A stretch of 64,000 nt of DNA from Plasmopara viticola (GCA_001695595.3 MBPM02000022.1:1-64000); one strand, 5' to 3'. Counted from the stretch's first letter, positions 31,069-44,298 are shown. Numbers and translations: made by a program. The notes: generated from the letters alone by a model not told the origin.

Positions 31069-31425
31069 GCTCCATTGCGTCTTTGCACGCCTGAAAAGAT
31101 AGACAGGATAGGATTGCGGCCGTACAGCGTCTCGGCGCTTCAAAGGAGTGATAATACGCTTGTTTAAGGCTCAATTTCGTCTGTGCACGTCTAGAAAGAT
31201 AGACACGACAAATCTATGGCCGTACAACGTCTCGGCGGCTTAAAAGAGTGACGATTCGCTCGTCATTGACTGAAAGCGGACTGCCACTCTATGGCCAATG
31301 GCTAAAAATGCCGTCATCATCTTCATGAGCTGACATTGGATAGATATCATGCATCTGTGACCGTACAGCGTTTCGACGTTTCAAACAAAGTGTTATACGT
31401 TTATTTGTGGCTCTTTTGCGTATGT
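31069..31425 (+). repeat. Imperfect tandem repeat, about 100-bp unit
   Basis: Units begin at 31069 and 31169 (spacing exactly 100), each with GTCT(T/G)TGCACG, AAAGATAGACA, GGCCGTACA(G/A)CGTCTCGGCG and GAGTGA(T/C)(A/G)AT. A third copy with CCGTACAGCGTTTCGACG at 31361 is separated by a 40-base insertion. Non-coding. Confidence 0.8.
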
Positions 31426-34400
31426 TCAAGCCAACAGTCCCTAAGTCAGATAGCTTTTGCCGCAAAAAACACTGGTCTCACATCACACATTTGTTTTTTT
31501 AGTCTCTCCTCTACTAATTTTAAAGAACTTGTCCTTTAACGTATAAATGAACTCGAATGTATTAAAAGAGAGGGCTGCGGAATTAGTGATTGCGAGAATC
31601 GCATTTATCAGTCCGAGCTAAACTACAGAATGGCGAAAAGAGTTTTTTTTATTATTATTTTAGATGTATATTTCACGGTGATGAGCACCGATTTATCAAG
31701 TATTGACTAACCACTCCACAGCAGCTCGGCTACTTTAACTACCGGATTTGCAAACAAAAGTGTCCAAGCTACATTTTGTTTTAGTTTTGGATTTAGCTCT
31801 ATCATGAGAGTTTTAAATACATCTAAATCTGATCGCTAGCCTTGAAGTCATAACGCTGTAAAAATTTATTGGGCTGATCGGCTCACGTATCAGTTGCTTG
31901 CTGGACTGCCAGAATAAATCGATCATGAATATATGGGTGCCGCCATTAGATAAAGTACTGTTATTAGCGACGGTCACATTTCCTTCATTTAAAAATAGAA
32001 AAAGTATATATTTCAAATACGATAAAGCGTCTTATGTACAAAAAAGGTGTGATCCGATATGTGCATTATCAAAGGTGAAAGTCAATTGTTTTGCATGCTC
32101 TTCCAGACTATACTAATTTAATTCTGTATTCTGGTTAGTGTTTCCATTTGTCAACAATTATCTGGTAAGTCAGATGAGCACTCCGTCTCTGCTTAAGAAT
32201 GGGATCAGGAGTTTAAAAAAAATCGAGAACAAAGTTGTGCCCTCGATTCAGTCCTATTACATGACTGACTATACAACGACGAAGCACACATAACTCATAG
32301 CTTTTTATAAATAGTTTATCGGTGTTCGAGCCAATCGGGTTAGTCATTTTAAATTTTAATAACAGACTACCCCGTACCAAAAAACTGATTTGTTTTGTGA
32401 GACCAAAACGGCGTGGTCTCTCTCACTAACTGGATAAAAAACGTTCTTTCAACATTTCTCGGCGACTGTTCTTGAACCTTTAGAGGATTGTTGCCTGTCT
32501 ACACATCGTTAAAACATACACTTGTACGCTCCTAAGCATGACGGGTCAGCGAGAAGGCGCTCTAGACGGCTAAAACGTCCTCTTGGTTTTTTCATGCCTT
32601 CTCTCCAAACTCCTTTGATCATGCTGCAAATTTCATCGTGAGAAATTTACTTGCCAAAATATTACCATTTTCTGCGGACAGTAGAAAAGCAGCTGTCCTT
32701 GCCAGTCCGTAAACATATTCGGTCATGGAGTTTTACTCAACGGCGGAACCTTGTTCGCACTGGACTACTCAGCCATCAATTGTAGCCCCGCTATCTACTT
32801 TTATGTGTCATGATCAGGACATACTTCACTTGTTTCGTTGAGTGTTCTATATCCATTAAAAGCGTACGCAAGGATTGTTCCGAAGGGGTTGCGTTCGATT
32901 CGCCGCGGCTATGTGCGCAACCTGGTCAGTCTTTCTTGAAGTTGAAAGGTCTCGTAGTCAATCGAGAGTAATAAAATGATCAGCTTTTGAGGCCAGCGTC
33001 AAATAAGCTTGTTGATATAAAGTTGAACTTACTAATATGTCGGCACTCTGGATTCATTCTTTTTCACATGTTAAACTCAAGTATCTAATGGTGCTCCTTT
33101 TCAAAGCAGTATATGCCTTTATGCTGCTCATACGATCTCACCGAGTATCTTTCTGGTTAATAAGCTTGATCCACCGAAAGCAATCAAACTTAAGTGTCCG
33201 TTTTGCCAGGAAATCATTCATTTTGCATACTATGGCTTTTAGCATTAGTTCAGAGATTATCTTCTTCTCGTTTGAAGTATCGTTCATCTAAGTAACTGCT
33301 ATATAATTGCATTGCGCCTACCACCGTGTTAAACAAACCTCGTTTACATAAACTTTCATGAACATGTCTTCGCAGACATGTTCAGAACTGTGGAGGTCCT
33401 GTCCGTTTTCAAATTTTATGTTGTCGTTGGACTCGTACCACGATCACCAGTTAGGAAGAATTAATTTATTCGCTTATCGTTAGGCCCCGACGCATACTTT
33501 TGCTCATTAAAATGGCCATTAATTAGCAACGAGATGGAAAATCTTTCGAAAGGGTGTCAAGGACAGGTCGAGGCGTCGAGCAGTACGCTCATCCGCTTTG
33601 CGCATCGTGTGGACTATCTGAAGTTTAATTCATGCATGCTGTTTATAAAGAAGATTAGCAAATTGCTCCCCGCTATCTGACATCACAAAAGGACATTTGA
33701 CAAAGCATACCATCAGCTTTCTCACCATCATAGTTAAATCGAATAACATTCCTGTTGTCTGATCATTGAAATGCTACAAGCCTAGGCACACACATCGGAC
33801 TACTTGTGCTACGTCCGTGAGCTTTGAGTACTACATCCTATTTGATAATTTACAGACTATTCACCATAAAGCTCTCTTGGGTTCGGCATGATGCCAAGCC
33901 AGGCGCCGGGAACGTAAGTTTTTGGCGCGCAAATATGATAACACATTTAGCATACCTAAATATGTGGCAAAAATTGTGGCTTACATATAAATCGACCAAT
34001 GCTTCCGATTTCAGATCACATTCTTTAGTCATGCCAAATCCTGTGCAAGGGCTTTCGCGAGTATAACAGAGTAAGTCAGTAAAGCTGGTGCCTGTGAAAG
34101 GTCGCTTGCTCCACAACTCACTCCACATGAACGTGTAATTACTCAAAAAGGACAAGAAAAAGCGACTGTTGCTTCGGCCTTGAAACTTTTTTTATGAACA
34201 TCAGCAAAGCTTGCGCTACTAAAGATACGCACTTGAGACTGCTTTCGTGCCGACCAGTCTATGACTTTTTCAGAATGTCCTCGAGCTTTGAATACCTTTT
34301 GAAAAGCATACGAAAACCTCTGGCAATGTTCTCATGAGCTTCACAAGTGATCCGACAGCAGCGCGGTGCAGCACAAGGTCATTTAATTGCATTAAAAGAT

Positions 34401-37400
34401 TGTGCTCTTCTTACTGAGTTTCATATTTGGCGGCGACTCAGAGCTCTCGACCTTATGTTTATATGTACACGACTTTCAATCTTATGTTCAAAACACAATG
34501 GTTTTAAGTACGTTACCAGTCGTAATACGACCACCTGTTACCTCAAGAACACAGTCTAGCGCAAAGACGGCGCTTTAGAGCCCTGACGACAGAGTCACAA
34601 GCCTCACAATAAATGTCGAGTGCGTCGACATCGTCTTTTGAAGGTCAATGGTGCAAGCCAACAAATGCATTTTAAGCCCGTGAAAGGTCCAACAAAACGG
34701 TACATTACATGTTCAAAAATTAACCTTACTCTTTCAAGCATTAAATTTCAGTATACTACAAAATTTCATCCCGAATGATAAATACGTTTGTAATTCTTCT
34801 TCATAGTAATTCAAAAACTCTATCATTTTCTTGGGCTAATGCAATTACACACCTTGCCCGGCTAATTAGGTCAGCAGACTTGCAAAGTCTACTCATTTTC
34901 CGCTAAAAATTGATTGCATATAAACATCGAAAAATGGGGGGCGTGGATCGCGTTGCGCAATGATAGTCAATCATGCATCATCAGCATACGAACACTATGC
35001 TTGAATTGCCTTTAACCTTCGACAAGCCAAAGACGTATCGAGGACTATGGAGCTTTGAAAAACAGCCGACATTAAGTTGGGCATGTAACCCTTTCACAAC
35101 ATTTAAATGCTCGGCAGCCCACTTGTCTAAATGGTGCCACCAATTCTTAATGTTAAACTCAAATTTTCGTCGCTCGATACAACAGCCTAGGCTGGACCTG
35201 CCAATCTCACCTTACGGAGCCTTATGTTCGTCTTTTTGTAGCACTACCACTAGGACCATCGTCGGAAGATTAATTTTTGGCATCTTTTATTGCGATGGAG
35301 AATCGTACTAAACTGTTAGCGTTCACTATGTATCTTTGACAAATCCGCTCGTCAAAAAGACTTTAGCTGGGTCAGATCATAATTTGGCCTGCGCGAAAGT
35401 GCGTCAGCTAGTACATTGCATTTGCCAAACTTGGGTCAATGCAAAAGTCAGAATACCGTACACTCATCCTGCCATATATTTGAAAAATGGACCGTATCTC
35501 TTGCTATACTCTTAAATTTTGCCCTGAAACGGTAGTATATCGTTGAAATTCTGGAGGTGTACTTTGAAGTACGAGCTCAGTACGTACTACATGGCATAAA
35601 TTCTTACTGGAACGAAGATTGCTTACGACTAATCCGCTTTAGTTGCAATAATGCTCAGCCGGTGACATTGCTAGAATCGTTTTAAATGAAGCTAAGACTA
35701 TTGTCTTGTTCGAAAAAGCCAAAAAAATGCCTGCTAATCGCTTGCTCTGATGTGTTCGTGGTGTTTGCTTATCGGTACTCCAAACTTTCGATTCTCAACA
35801 CATAAGTTGGGACTTTAAAAGACTTTTAAAATCAGCATTTCACAAAGCTATTAAAGCCTAACCGCTTCCAAAAAAAATTTGTAATCAAAACGGCTTGGAA
35901 CGACCCGGAACAACTTACACTTCTAAGGCTTAAACGAGTCCCATGGCTGCATATAAAATAATAAGGGCTTTGATTTCCTCTAATGAAAGTCACGTTTTTT
36001 TAAGTTTGCCTACGATGATTGGTCATCACAATCCCAAACGTTTGCCTTACGGTAGACGAAACTGATGTCCAAAGCTGACTACTATCCTTCATAGCGACTA
36101 TGGACAGATATATCGTTCAATTATGTATAGCGGAAGAACCTGGTCATCAAAACCATTTTGTGACGGTGAAACGTGCTTAAAGTGTTTGCCTTTGCCAACA
36201 CTAACTCCTCTTATTGCATGCTACAAAGCGATTTGACAAGCAAAGGGCTATCAAAGCTAAAAGTAGGGAGCACTATAGAACATGCACACTTATAGCCGCA
36301 TATCCTTCCGAGGTATGGTCTGTGCAGGCAGCGTATGCAATATTCGCCAATTATAAGCTGAAAGTAGACGCGGCATTCCGTTCGGCTTTCAGCGCATAAG
36401 TCATTGAGAAGGGTAGAGAGTTTGATATCCGCACTATGCTTTCTCAGCCCTGTTAGCAAATAAGCCATTGGTGAGCTCAAACCACTCATTGCACTGATCA
36501 TTGCTTTGATACACAGTCCTAACCCCTCCTTTCATGTCAATTATATGACGGGTCTGTGGCCAATATATCGATATGCATAAATCTTCAATGAAGAATATAC
36601 CGCTTTTCAGACCTTTTGAGTCAAAGCACAAGGTATGGTGTCTATAAGTACAATTTTTTAAGCGTATTTGACAACCACAGGGAATGTATTCTTGTTCTCA
36701 AGCGAGATTTGTTGCTAGAAACACCACATCTGAGATTTTTATGCCTTCCACTTCAACAAAGAGCTAAATGATTTCAAATTATTTGGTAATATTAACATTT
36801 CATAGTTGAAGCGCACCTGCCGTGAGGCAACAGCCAATTAAATTGTCAATTCTTGCTGTAGATGAAGCCTTTTCCTCACTATAAAGGTGTTTTTGGCATC
36901 CACGGATCAATATTATATCACATTCTCATTCTTTTTAGGCAAGGCTATGTATCCACTCTCGTCAGTACTTTGATGCTCACTTGAAGACCTGTTTTACCCA
37001 TCGCGTCTTATGGACCTATGTTACCCAGTGACGAAGCTTTACAGCTCGTAGTTGGTGGTGCTATGCCACCCATATGCTACTCACTTTTGAATGCCATCCG
37101 TAAACGCCTTCGGTAGCCGATACTCTGAGCAAAAATTGATTCACACCAAGAAAAGTTTGTTGACATTGTCATGGTTTTTTTTGTGAAGCAATCAGTACCT
37201 TCAATAGCTCTTATATTGTTTTAAGCAGCTAACTTGCACAGGCCTTATGTCAAAGGGATCGTATGCACATCAGGGGTGAAAATGGTGCGCGGGATTGAGC
37301 ATATGGCCTTACCCTGCCAATCAGTCTAGAGCTCGAACTTTGCCACGGTTTGCCTTGTTCAAGTCACACTTTTCCATGAAGTACTCAAAGAATGGCTTTC

Positions 37401-37594
37401 CTTAATATCAGATGCTACCGCAGGGTCTGTTAAGCTTCAAGGGCGTGTTGAATCTTCCTATTAGCTACTAAAAAACCTAAGCCTCAATATTTCTTTGAGA
37501 AAATCCTATACATTGCTTGACCACAACTATTTGCGGGTATGCAAATGATTGAACGTGCCGAAGTCTGAAACAAATATTCCTCAACATTTATGAT
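31426..37594. other. Gene-poor region, probably decayed mobile elements
   Basis: No open frame above about 110 codons and no recognisable domain on either strand. A perfect 10-bp hairpin (GAACATGTCT, loop TCGC, AGACATGTTC) lies at 33360-33383. Codon-like texture in places hints at heavily mutated retroelements, but I could not identify a motif. Confidence 0.4.
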
Positions 37595-37957
37595 TACAAG
37601 TACACCGAATCCAGGGAAAAGGTTGGGGTGACGCCCTCTTTCCAAGCGCGGGGCGAAATGCTCGCGCGCTTCGGGCAGGTGCTCTCGGGCATCTGCAGGT
37701 CTCTAACGAGTCTCACCCTCGACGCGACGGTCTTTAGCACCAGGGCGCCACCTGGGCTCTTACCAAGTCAGAGTTAAACAAAATAGTGGAAGTCTCTCAC
37801 GACCTCGGTGCTGGCTGCACTGCCCGCCGAACGAGACCCGACGTATGCGGACACCACTCTATGCCGTGGACTAGCCAGACTGAGCCTAGCACGTGCATAA
37901 CTTGGCAACGCGATAACGTAATACAATACAATACAATACAATACAAGTACACCGAAT
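37595..37957 (+). mobile_element. Short GC-rich retroposon with 16-bp target-site duplication (copy 1)
   Basis: Direct repeats TACAAGTACACCGAAT at 37595-37610 and 37942-37957 flank a 331-bp insert (37611-37941) that ends in about five ATACA units. The insert is GC-rich against an AT-rich background and is about 90% identical by eye to the minus-strand copy at 44312-44630. Duplication plus short-repeat tail is the mark of target-primed retroposition. No tRNA-like A/B boxes are visible, so it is either a SINE of unknown origin or the 3' end of a LINE. Confidence 0.85.
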
Positions 37958-39612
37958 AGTCTGCCACTTCCAATTTACAATCAAGAGCAGTCAAGCTCTC
38001 AAAAGCAAAGGTGGTTGTCGTGTATCTGCCAAACACCCATCATAGGGGCTTAGACGGTCGACGTAAAAATAGGATGAGATTGAAAATTTACCAGCAAACC
38101 CTTGTAGCCTTTAGGCAAGACAAAAGTCGGCCACCTTCAGGGCTAGTGCTGATCATTTGGATTTGCTTACCTAAACCGTAGCGGCGCATATTGCGTTGCT
38201 AGCAATAAAGCCTGTTCGAGAGTGGATATGTGTCAGCAGGTCCACAACCACTGTTCTACGCACCAACAACCTGCACTTTCTCTGTATTCCAAAGCAGCAA
38301 GCTTGTGATCTAATTTACGGGCGATATAAAATTTGCCTCTTTCAGCGATAATGCCTGTATTGAGTGCGAGGTGAGCCAGCCATGAAGCCTTTTTTTATAA
38401 TGTCACTTGGTCAGGGACGGACACCCTAAATGTTGAGGCCATCAACTTTCTTTTGTACAAATGCATTCATCCTGTTCATTCCCGCCTTGCTTGAAGGCAA
38501 GAAAGCGCGAGCGCTGGCGGAGGTAAAATTTTATAAATAATAGAGAGCCGCCCCCTCCTTATTACAGTACCCCAAATGATGTTCTGTTTCCTACAGAAAT
38601 TTAAGAAATCTCCACACACGAGTATTTGAGACATATAGCTTTAATTTCACCGTCTGATCGGCGCCCAACTATCCTTGTCTTCTGCACGTATATATGAAGC
38701 CCTCATCCTGCGATTGAAGAGTTACTGCCATGCAAGCCTCTACCAAAGACGCGTAAGTTGTATCAACGATATATGAATATTGACTCTAAGTTGAAGAAAT
38801 GGAACAATGATAATGAGGTAAATGCTCGCAAAGTCTTATTGCCCTCGCGAATGTTCTATATCATACCGAACATTAAGGTTAATGGTGTTCGCTCCAGCCA
38901 ATCATATATCATTATTATAGCTTGAAGGAGGGGGAAAAAAGGGGGGGGGCTGGCTAGCGGCTCCCACGTATTGGCCTAAAAGATTTTGTATTTTTAAATC
39001 GAGAAACCTTTACTGTAACCCAAGCATTACCGTCAGGGCTATGCTATCGGAGCTTTAGAGCATAAACCAAATAACATCAGTGTCAGTGTCTTAAGTCCGT
39101 TGATGGACACGCGGTAATAACGCGATAGAAATAGCGTACCCTTATAATCTAAATAGTCGCCCCAAAACTTTTGCCGATCGTGAACTGAAACGCAAATAAG
39201 GACGGGGCGTAAAATGATGGAACCTCTTCTTACGACTGGTGCAGCTCTTTTACATATAATTAGCATTTCGAAAAGGTAACGTGATATTTTGCGTGACCCT
39301 GTCACATCTTTTAGGACTTTGGTCACTCCAGCGCCCAAGTTAAATGACTACCTGATTCCTCGCAAAAATTCTAAGCTACAATCACATTAGTACACCTGTC
39401 GCGCAGATCACAAAACTCGTTGGGTCGTATGGGCCTAAGGAGGCCCTGCATTTATATTGCTGAAACATTTTACAGCGTTTGAGCGATACGAGCAAGGTCT
39501 CTGATATAAGTTCACTGAACAGACATTCACTGTCAGAACTTCGCAATCCAAAGAATTCATCTTTAGTGACGCCAGCGCTGCGTCAGACTCCACCTTTCAT
39601 GATGCCGTAACG
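37958..39612. other. Region without recognisable genes
   Basis: Short open frames only. A purine run with two G blocks (GGAGGGGG and G9) lies at 38926-38951. The minus-strand frame at 39039-39338 shows no domain. Confidence 0.45.
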
Positions 39613-39771
39613 ATGACATCAGTCACGGCAGTTGCATTGATATGTTGCATGTGCTATAACCCCTGTGGCAAAGCAGCTCGAGAAGCGCGGGAGGTGAATG
39701 ATCTACAGATCGATAAAATACACCAAAAATATGTTCCCAAAAACCTTGGTGTCAAAATATTGAGTAAATGA
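39613..39771 (+). CDS. Small ORF with hydrophobic N-terminus, unknown
   Basis: A 52-residue frame starting ATG ACA TCA. The first 15 residues are hydrophobic, then a Cys-rich C-C-M-C-Y-N-P-C stretch and a charged, helical C-terminal half. It reads like the end of a membrane protein, but no upstream exon or domain is recognisable. It could equally be chance or a gene remnant. Confidence 0.25.
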   Translation: MTSVTAVALICCMCYNPCGKAAREAREVNDLQIDKIHQKYVPKNLGVKILSK

Positions 39772-39962
39772 AGTGCATTTCCATTGCTAGTGGTGTGCGG
39801 CGCTGCGAAGCGACACATATGGCTTTCACTACAATAATGGATGTGTCCGGTACTCTTGTAGCACGAGATCCTAAAAACTTGCTATCGACGGCTCCTGTTC
39901 ACCAACAGATTCTTGTAAGGTCACGATTACTGGCTCGAAGTGACAACGGAAAACGCTAAAGT

Positions 39963-41190
39963 CTATCGTTTTAGCCGCTCATTTGTGCGCTGGTCTGTTT
40001 TGTGAAGAGAAGACTTATTCACGTCATCGGTCCGCTTGACTGCGGCATCCGTACGTTTCACTACTTTAAAAAGGACAGCTTTTGAGATCGGCTTGAATGC
40101 TCCGGTAATCGTCATATAGCCATACAGATACTCTGATCCAGATAGGAAGGTAGTCATTCCGACAGCACCACTACGCCATAAACGACATGAGCTCAAAAAC
40201 TATTACAGCAGACTTTATAATTACACAATAAAAATCTGTCGACTTACAAAAACAGATCGAGTACCGGATCTGAAGGAAGTTGCCACGCCGCGTTGGTCAG
40301 TGTGAGTCCGAAGACTGATAGCTGAAGCGCCGTGTTCACCTTGCTCAGCATCGACGGTTTTATTTGAAAGGCTAACGTGTCCGAGGTACTAAAAAATCCA
40401 GACGACTTCTTCTTAGTTCTAAGTCGATAGTATAATGTACCGCTGATCAGCATGAAATCTCGACCCAGAATCAGCGCAGCTAAGGAAAACGGTAGTAGCC
40501 CTGTCCACATCATACTAAGCGACAAGGTACCCACCAAAAATTTATCCGCAAAAGGATCCAGAAATGAGCCAAAGATCGACTCTTGACGAAACTTTCTAGC
40601 GATAAAACCATCCAGCCAATCGGACACACCTGTTACTGCCAGCACTGCACAATAAAAAGCTAAAAAAAATATGTTTTCGAAGTGAGGTAAATTGCTCACA
40701 TACATCCTAAGGCAGAGGCGTATTTTCCTTCGATAACCAAATATGCAAGATAGGGTGTGGCCAGAATACGTGCTGCTGTGATTACGTTTGGCACATTCAG
40801 TACTTGGTGCGTGGCCTGTAGGTACCGCAGCCACAAGAGCACAATCTTTAGGGTCAATATATCAAATGCAGTGATCGCTAACGCTCGCACAAATTTTCTC
40901 ATATCCCTCTTCAGCGAATAAGAAGCTGAGGTCAACTTCAGCTCGCGCTGCCACCTTTGCTGCTTAATCTTGTTGAGCGGAGCTGCGCTCATGGTGCGAC
41001 ACAGTCGAGACTTCAAGCACCGGTCGCAAGGCCCAATGGCAGTAATCAGAACGGATAAAATGCGGCAGCCGTACATATGCGGACCACACTGCTGCAAAGG
41101 CAGTAAAATCGACCGCCGATATCCCAGTGCATGTCCAAAAGACGCCGCGACCGGAGCCATCGTATATCCACAATTTTGCCAGGGGCACAA
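39963..41190 (-). CDS. Cardiolipin synthase, CDP-alcohol phosphatidyltransferase family (CRLS1-type)
   Basis: Three exons on the minus strand: 41190-40704, 40644-40248 (or from 40659) and 40191-39963. Introns are 40645-40703 (GTATGT donor, 59 nt; an alternative acceptor gives 44 nt) and 40192-40247 (GTAAGT donor, 56 nt); all phases agree. Length is about 370 residues. The catalytic motif D-x2-D-G-x2-A-R-x8-G-x3-D-x3-D is complete near 40545-40622, preceded by N-V-P-N-V-I-T-A-A-R. L-G-R-D, S-K-V-N-T-A-L-Q-L and the late S-G-S-E-Y-L-Y block are typical of eukaryotic cardiolipin synthase, which joins CDP-diacylglycerol to phosphatidylglycerol in mitochondria. The long N-terminus may be a targeting sequence; M67 (M-S-A-A-P-L-N) is an alternative start. 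PGP synthase is the main alternative identity. Confidence 0.83.
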
Positions 41191-41269
41191 AATAGTATCA
41201 GTGATTAGAGCTTACACAACACTTTTGTAAAAGATGTATTCATAGAAGCCATTTGTACAGCAAAAAGCT
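41191..41269. promoter_or_regulatory. Divergent promoter region, cardiolipin synthase / ELL-like gene
   Basis: Seventy-nine bases separate the outermost start codons of two divergent genes. It is AT-rich, with no clear TATA box or oomycete initiator. If the cardiolipin synthase starts at its internal Met the shared region is about 280 bases. Confidence 0.5.
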
Positions 41270-42740
41270 ATGGAACCAAATTATAAGGAGGTAGCGCTGG
41301 GTATTTTTTGCGTGTCCAACCAACTGAGTTTTTTTTTGGCTCTGTGTAGTATGCGCTGCACGACAGCCAAGTGATCCCTCCTGTATGGGCAGCTCGCGTG
41401 CGACTCACGCCTGAACTTTTGCAGAAGCTTCGCGAAAGACCAAAGGAAATTAATCTTAAGCTAAATGTTGCTGCTGGTGACGAAGCGGCTCTACCAAGCG
41501 GTTGCAACGGCAAAACTAGTGTGATGACACTGTATACGGCTCGCGAAGGTGATTTGGTCGAGACAGTAGAGCAGTACGAGTTAATGTCATTTGTCGAGGA
41601 TCCAAGTATCAATCACGCCTGCGCATATAAGCGAGTTGATCCGAAGGCTGAAGGCGGCTATAGTATCTTTAAAACTGGTGCAATTTATCAAAAGCTGCTG
41701 GTGCAACGTCTTTTGGATGAGACGGAGAAATATCGTATCAAAGACAAGCACGCCAAATTCGTGCTTGAATCAAAGTCTCGTGCATCGAAGTTAATTTGTC
41801 CGGAGCTGGAAAAGCCAATAAAAAAACAACGGCTGACGAGGCTGTCGAAAAAGGTAATAGCAAAGCCTTCTGCGGGGATGCCCAAAGAATATAAACACAA
41901 ATGGTAAGCTGGTGTTGTCTAATAGGCGAATGCTTTTAGACCGACTGTTCGTTTTGGTTTAGGACAATGCATTTGCAGCTCCCTTCGGCATTGACGAAGA
42001 AGCAAGTCTGTGAAGCCAAAGAGCAAATTGAATATATAACTAAGGTTGTTGGAGACGAGTCGCCAACGGTTCCCTCGCTTTACACAAAAAATAGAGAGCG
42101 TGACAGCGAAAAGGAGGTGGTACTGCTTACTGATAGTAAAGATATATCTACTGCGTCTCGTGATGCTAAGTCTCGAGATTTTTCCCCATCATATTCGGAA
42201 GGCGACGGATCCGCGATTGATCACAGCCAGAGTGCAAATGAAATGGTGACAGCAATATCAGATAGGGCTGGTTGCGCCGACGCAGCAAGTATAGGCGAGC
42301 AAATCAGAAGTGAGTCGGTCGTTGGAGGAAATGGCAAGAGCGATGTAGGTTTAAACTTTTGCCCTGATACAATCAAGGCTGCATGCGGAACAACAAGAAT
42401 TGGGTGCAACGCTTTGTTACCTAAGAATGAATTGAGTGTTGATCAAGCAGAGCCGATTGTGAGAAAGCGGGAGGTCAATATGCCACAGGCTATCAAGTCG
42501 ATAAGCTCTGGTGTCGAGGTCAAACGTGCACGCGTGCGTTCGGCACTTGTTTTAGACAGAGTGAAGAACGCATTTTTGCTCGATATGTCTGGTTTTCCGT
42601 CTTCAGTTGTACAGATTTGTGAGCAATTAGTGAATTACCATGGTCGGTCAATTATTCTCGACAAATCCGACTACGATTCTATCGTGGATACGAGTGAGCG
42701 ATTTCAGCAATATTGGCAGCTGCTGGACAAGGTTGTATAG
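41270..42740 (+). CDS. ELL-like RNA polymerase II elongation factor (tentative)
   Basis: Three exons: 41270-41290, 41350-41903 and 41963-42740, with two introns of exactly 59 nt (41291-41349, GTAGCG..GTGTAG; 41904-41962, GTAAGC..GTTTAG). Phases agree and the product is 450 residues. Residues 8-145 resemble the ELL N-terminal domain: Y-A-L near the start, V-R-L-T followed by a leucine helix, then the E-Q-Y..L strand region and a D-E-T-E-K-Y helix. A basic stretch (K-K-Q-R-L-T-R) follows, then a low-complexity middle part rich in Ser/Asp/Glu. The C-terminus (D-T-S-E-R-F-Q-Q-Y-W-Q-L-L-D-K) could be the start of an occludin/ELL domain. ELL stimulates elongation in the super elongation complex. 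The family assignment is from memory of the pattern and is moderate. Confidence 0.55.
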
Positions 42741-43155
42741 ATATGTCTAAAGACAATTTTGCTACCACTGACCTTTGTTACAATGAACAGGCTTACTCTA
42801 TTGGGATGATAAAGATGGAAGGTGTGCACCTTCAACTTGAAATTGCATCCTCTGTCTTTGAGCTCCAAGGAACAAGAATTACAGCTAGTACATTATGTGA
42901 AAAAGAGGTTTGTTGGCTGAAGCTTCTGCTTTAATTGAAAGTTGTACCGACGCTGACGCTGCTTATTCAGGGCCTATTAGTTGTACGGGACGCCATGGTG
43001 AGCGTTCAGAACATCCTCAAAAGCCTTCAGTCGTCCATATGTCGCTTCGACATGAAGCTCGCATCAGGGAAATAATAGACATCGTAATTTATGTAGTGCA
43101 CATATTAGTTTTTTTTGGTATGAAATACGTAAGTTTTAGTTGCTCGTCGACAACT
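42741..43155 (+). other. Intergenic region, possible further 3' exons of the ELL-like gene
   Basis: A frame at 42802-42934 could be joined to the preceding gene by a GTATAG..GAACAG intron in phase 0, extending the C-terminus by about 44 residues, but it does not clearly look like an occludin/ELL domain. The right end is the promoter side of RER1. Confidence 0.3.
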
Positions 43156-43807
43156 ATGCAGGGAGGGGATTCGCGTATTCTCACTGAACCGCCATTCATT
43201 GCGCGCGTAAGCATCTCCATCAAGAGGTAAATTTGATGAAGGGAAACAATTACCTTTCCCGTAGACTTCCGCACAAATCTAAGCTTACCTATTGCTCATC
43301 ATTATTATTTGTGCGCTCAATGTCAGGAAATGGCAGTATCTGCTGGACAAGAGTACGATATACGTTTACGGACGTTGGGGATTGGCACTTAGTCTACTGC
43401 TGCTCTATCTCGTGCGTGTATTCTACCTCAATGCTTTTCACATTGTGACCTACGGACTCGGCATCTATCAATTAAACTTGTTCATTGGGTTCTTGTCGCC
43501 TCAAATGGACGCGGAAAATGACGGCCCACTTCTACCGCACAAGCAAAGCGAGGAGTTTCGTCCCTTCACGCGCCGAGTGCCTGAGTTCCAATTTTGGTAC
43601 TCGACGTTCAAGGCCACTGTCGTGTCGCTGCTTATGACCCTTAGCAGCGCATTTGACATACCAGTATTCTGGCCCATACTGCTGATCTACTTTATTGTGC
43701 TATTCACACTTACCATGAAACGCCAGATCAAGCATATGTGGAAGCACAATTACGTTCCATGGGACCACGGCAAGCAGGTCTACAAGGGCAAGAAGAACTC
43801 AAAATAG
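43156..43807 (+). CDS. RER1: RER1, ER-Golgi retrieval receptor
   Basis: Two exons, 43156-43226 and 43327-43807, with a 100-nt intron (GTAAAT donor, AATGTCAG acceptor). The product is 183 residues, close to the usual 190 or so. After splicing the N-terminus runs into K-R-K-W-Q-Y-L-L-D-K-S-T, then the family landmarks Y-G-R-W, the Y-L-N-L/I-F-I-G-F-L-S-P-like block, F-R-P-F-x-R-R-x-P-E-F-x-F-W, and K-R-Q-I-K-H-M-W with a Lys-rich C-terminus suited to COPI binding. Four hydrophobic membrane segments are visible. RER1 returns ER membrane proteins from the cis-Golgi. It follows the ELL-like gene on the same strand. Confidence 0.95.
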
Positions 43808-44298
43808 ATGATTTTCGCGCAGTGCACGATAACAATTTAGTGCATTGGAATTGCACTTCGATGAAGACATTTTACATGAAGCCAGCAATGCTGTGATTAC
43901 ACGATAAATATTTTTTTTTTCAATCGATGACGTGAAGAACTGACCATCAATCAGTTATAGTAAGTTACCGACTAACGTAAAAAAAGAAAATTAAAGTGAC
44001 AAGCACGTGATATTAAATTTGCTGCCCCTACTTGACACTAGGCTGTCGTCTTGAATAGGAACATAACACATATAAACTGTTCGATAAACTGTTTGTAATT
44101 AAACAGTCTGTAAACTACAATCCACATGTGACGGGGTCAGAGGCATGAAGTATATAAATATAGTATAATCCGATTAGTCATCGTTCACTGCCTCGATCTT
44201 TTGGGGATCGAAGAGTGCAAAATATTGCGGTTTATTTCTTCTACATAATCGCATCTATAATTCATTATATGCACTTCAGGCATATCCATTTTTAAATT
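43808..44298. other. Downstream region of RER1
   Basis: AT-rich, with no open frame of note. It should hold the RER1 3' UTR. No further feature is seen until the retroposon copy. Confidence 0.5.
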
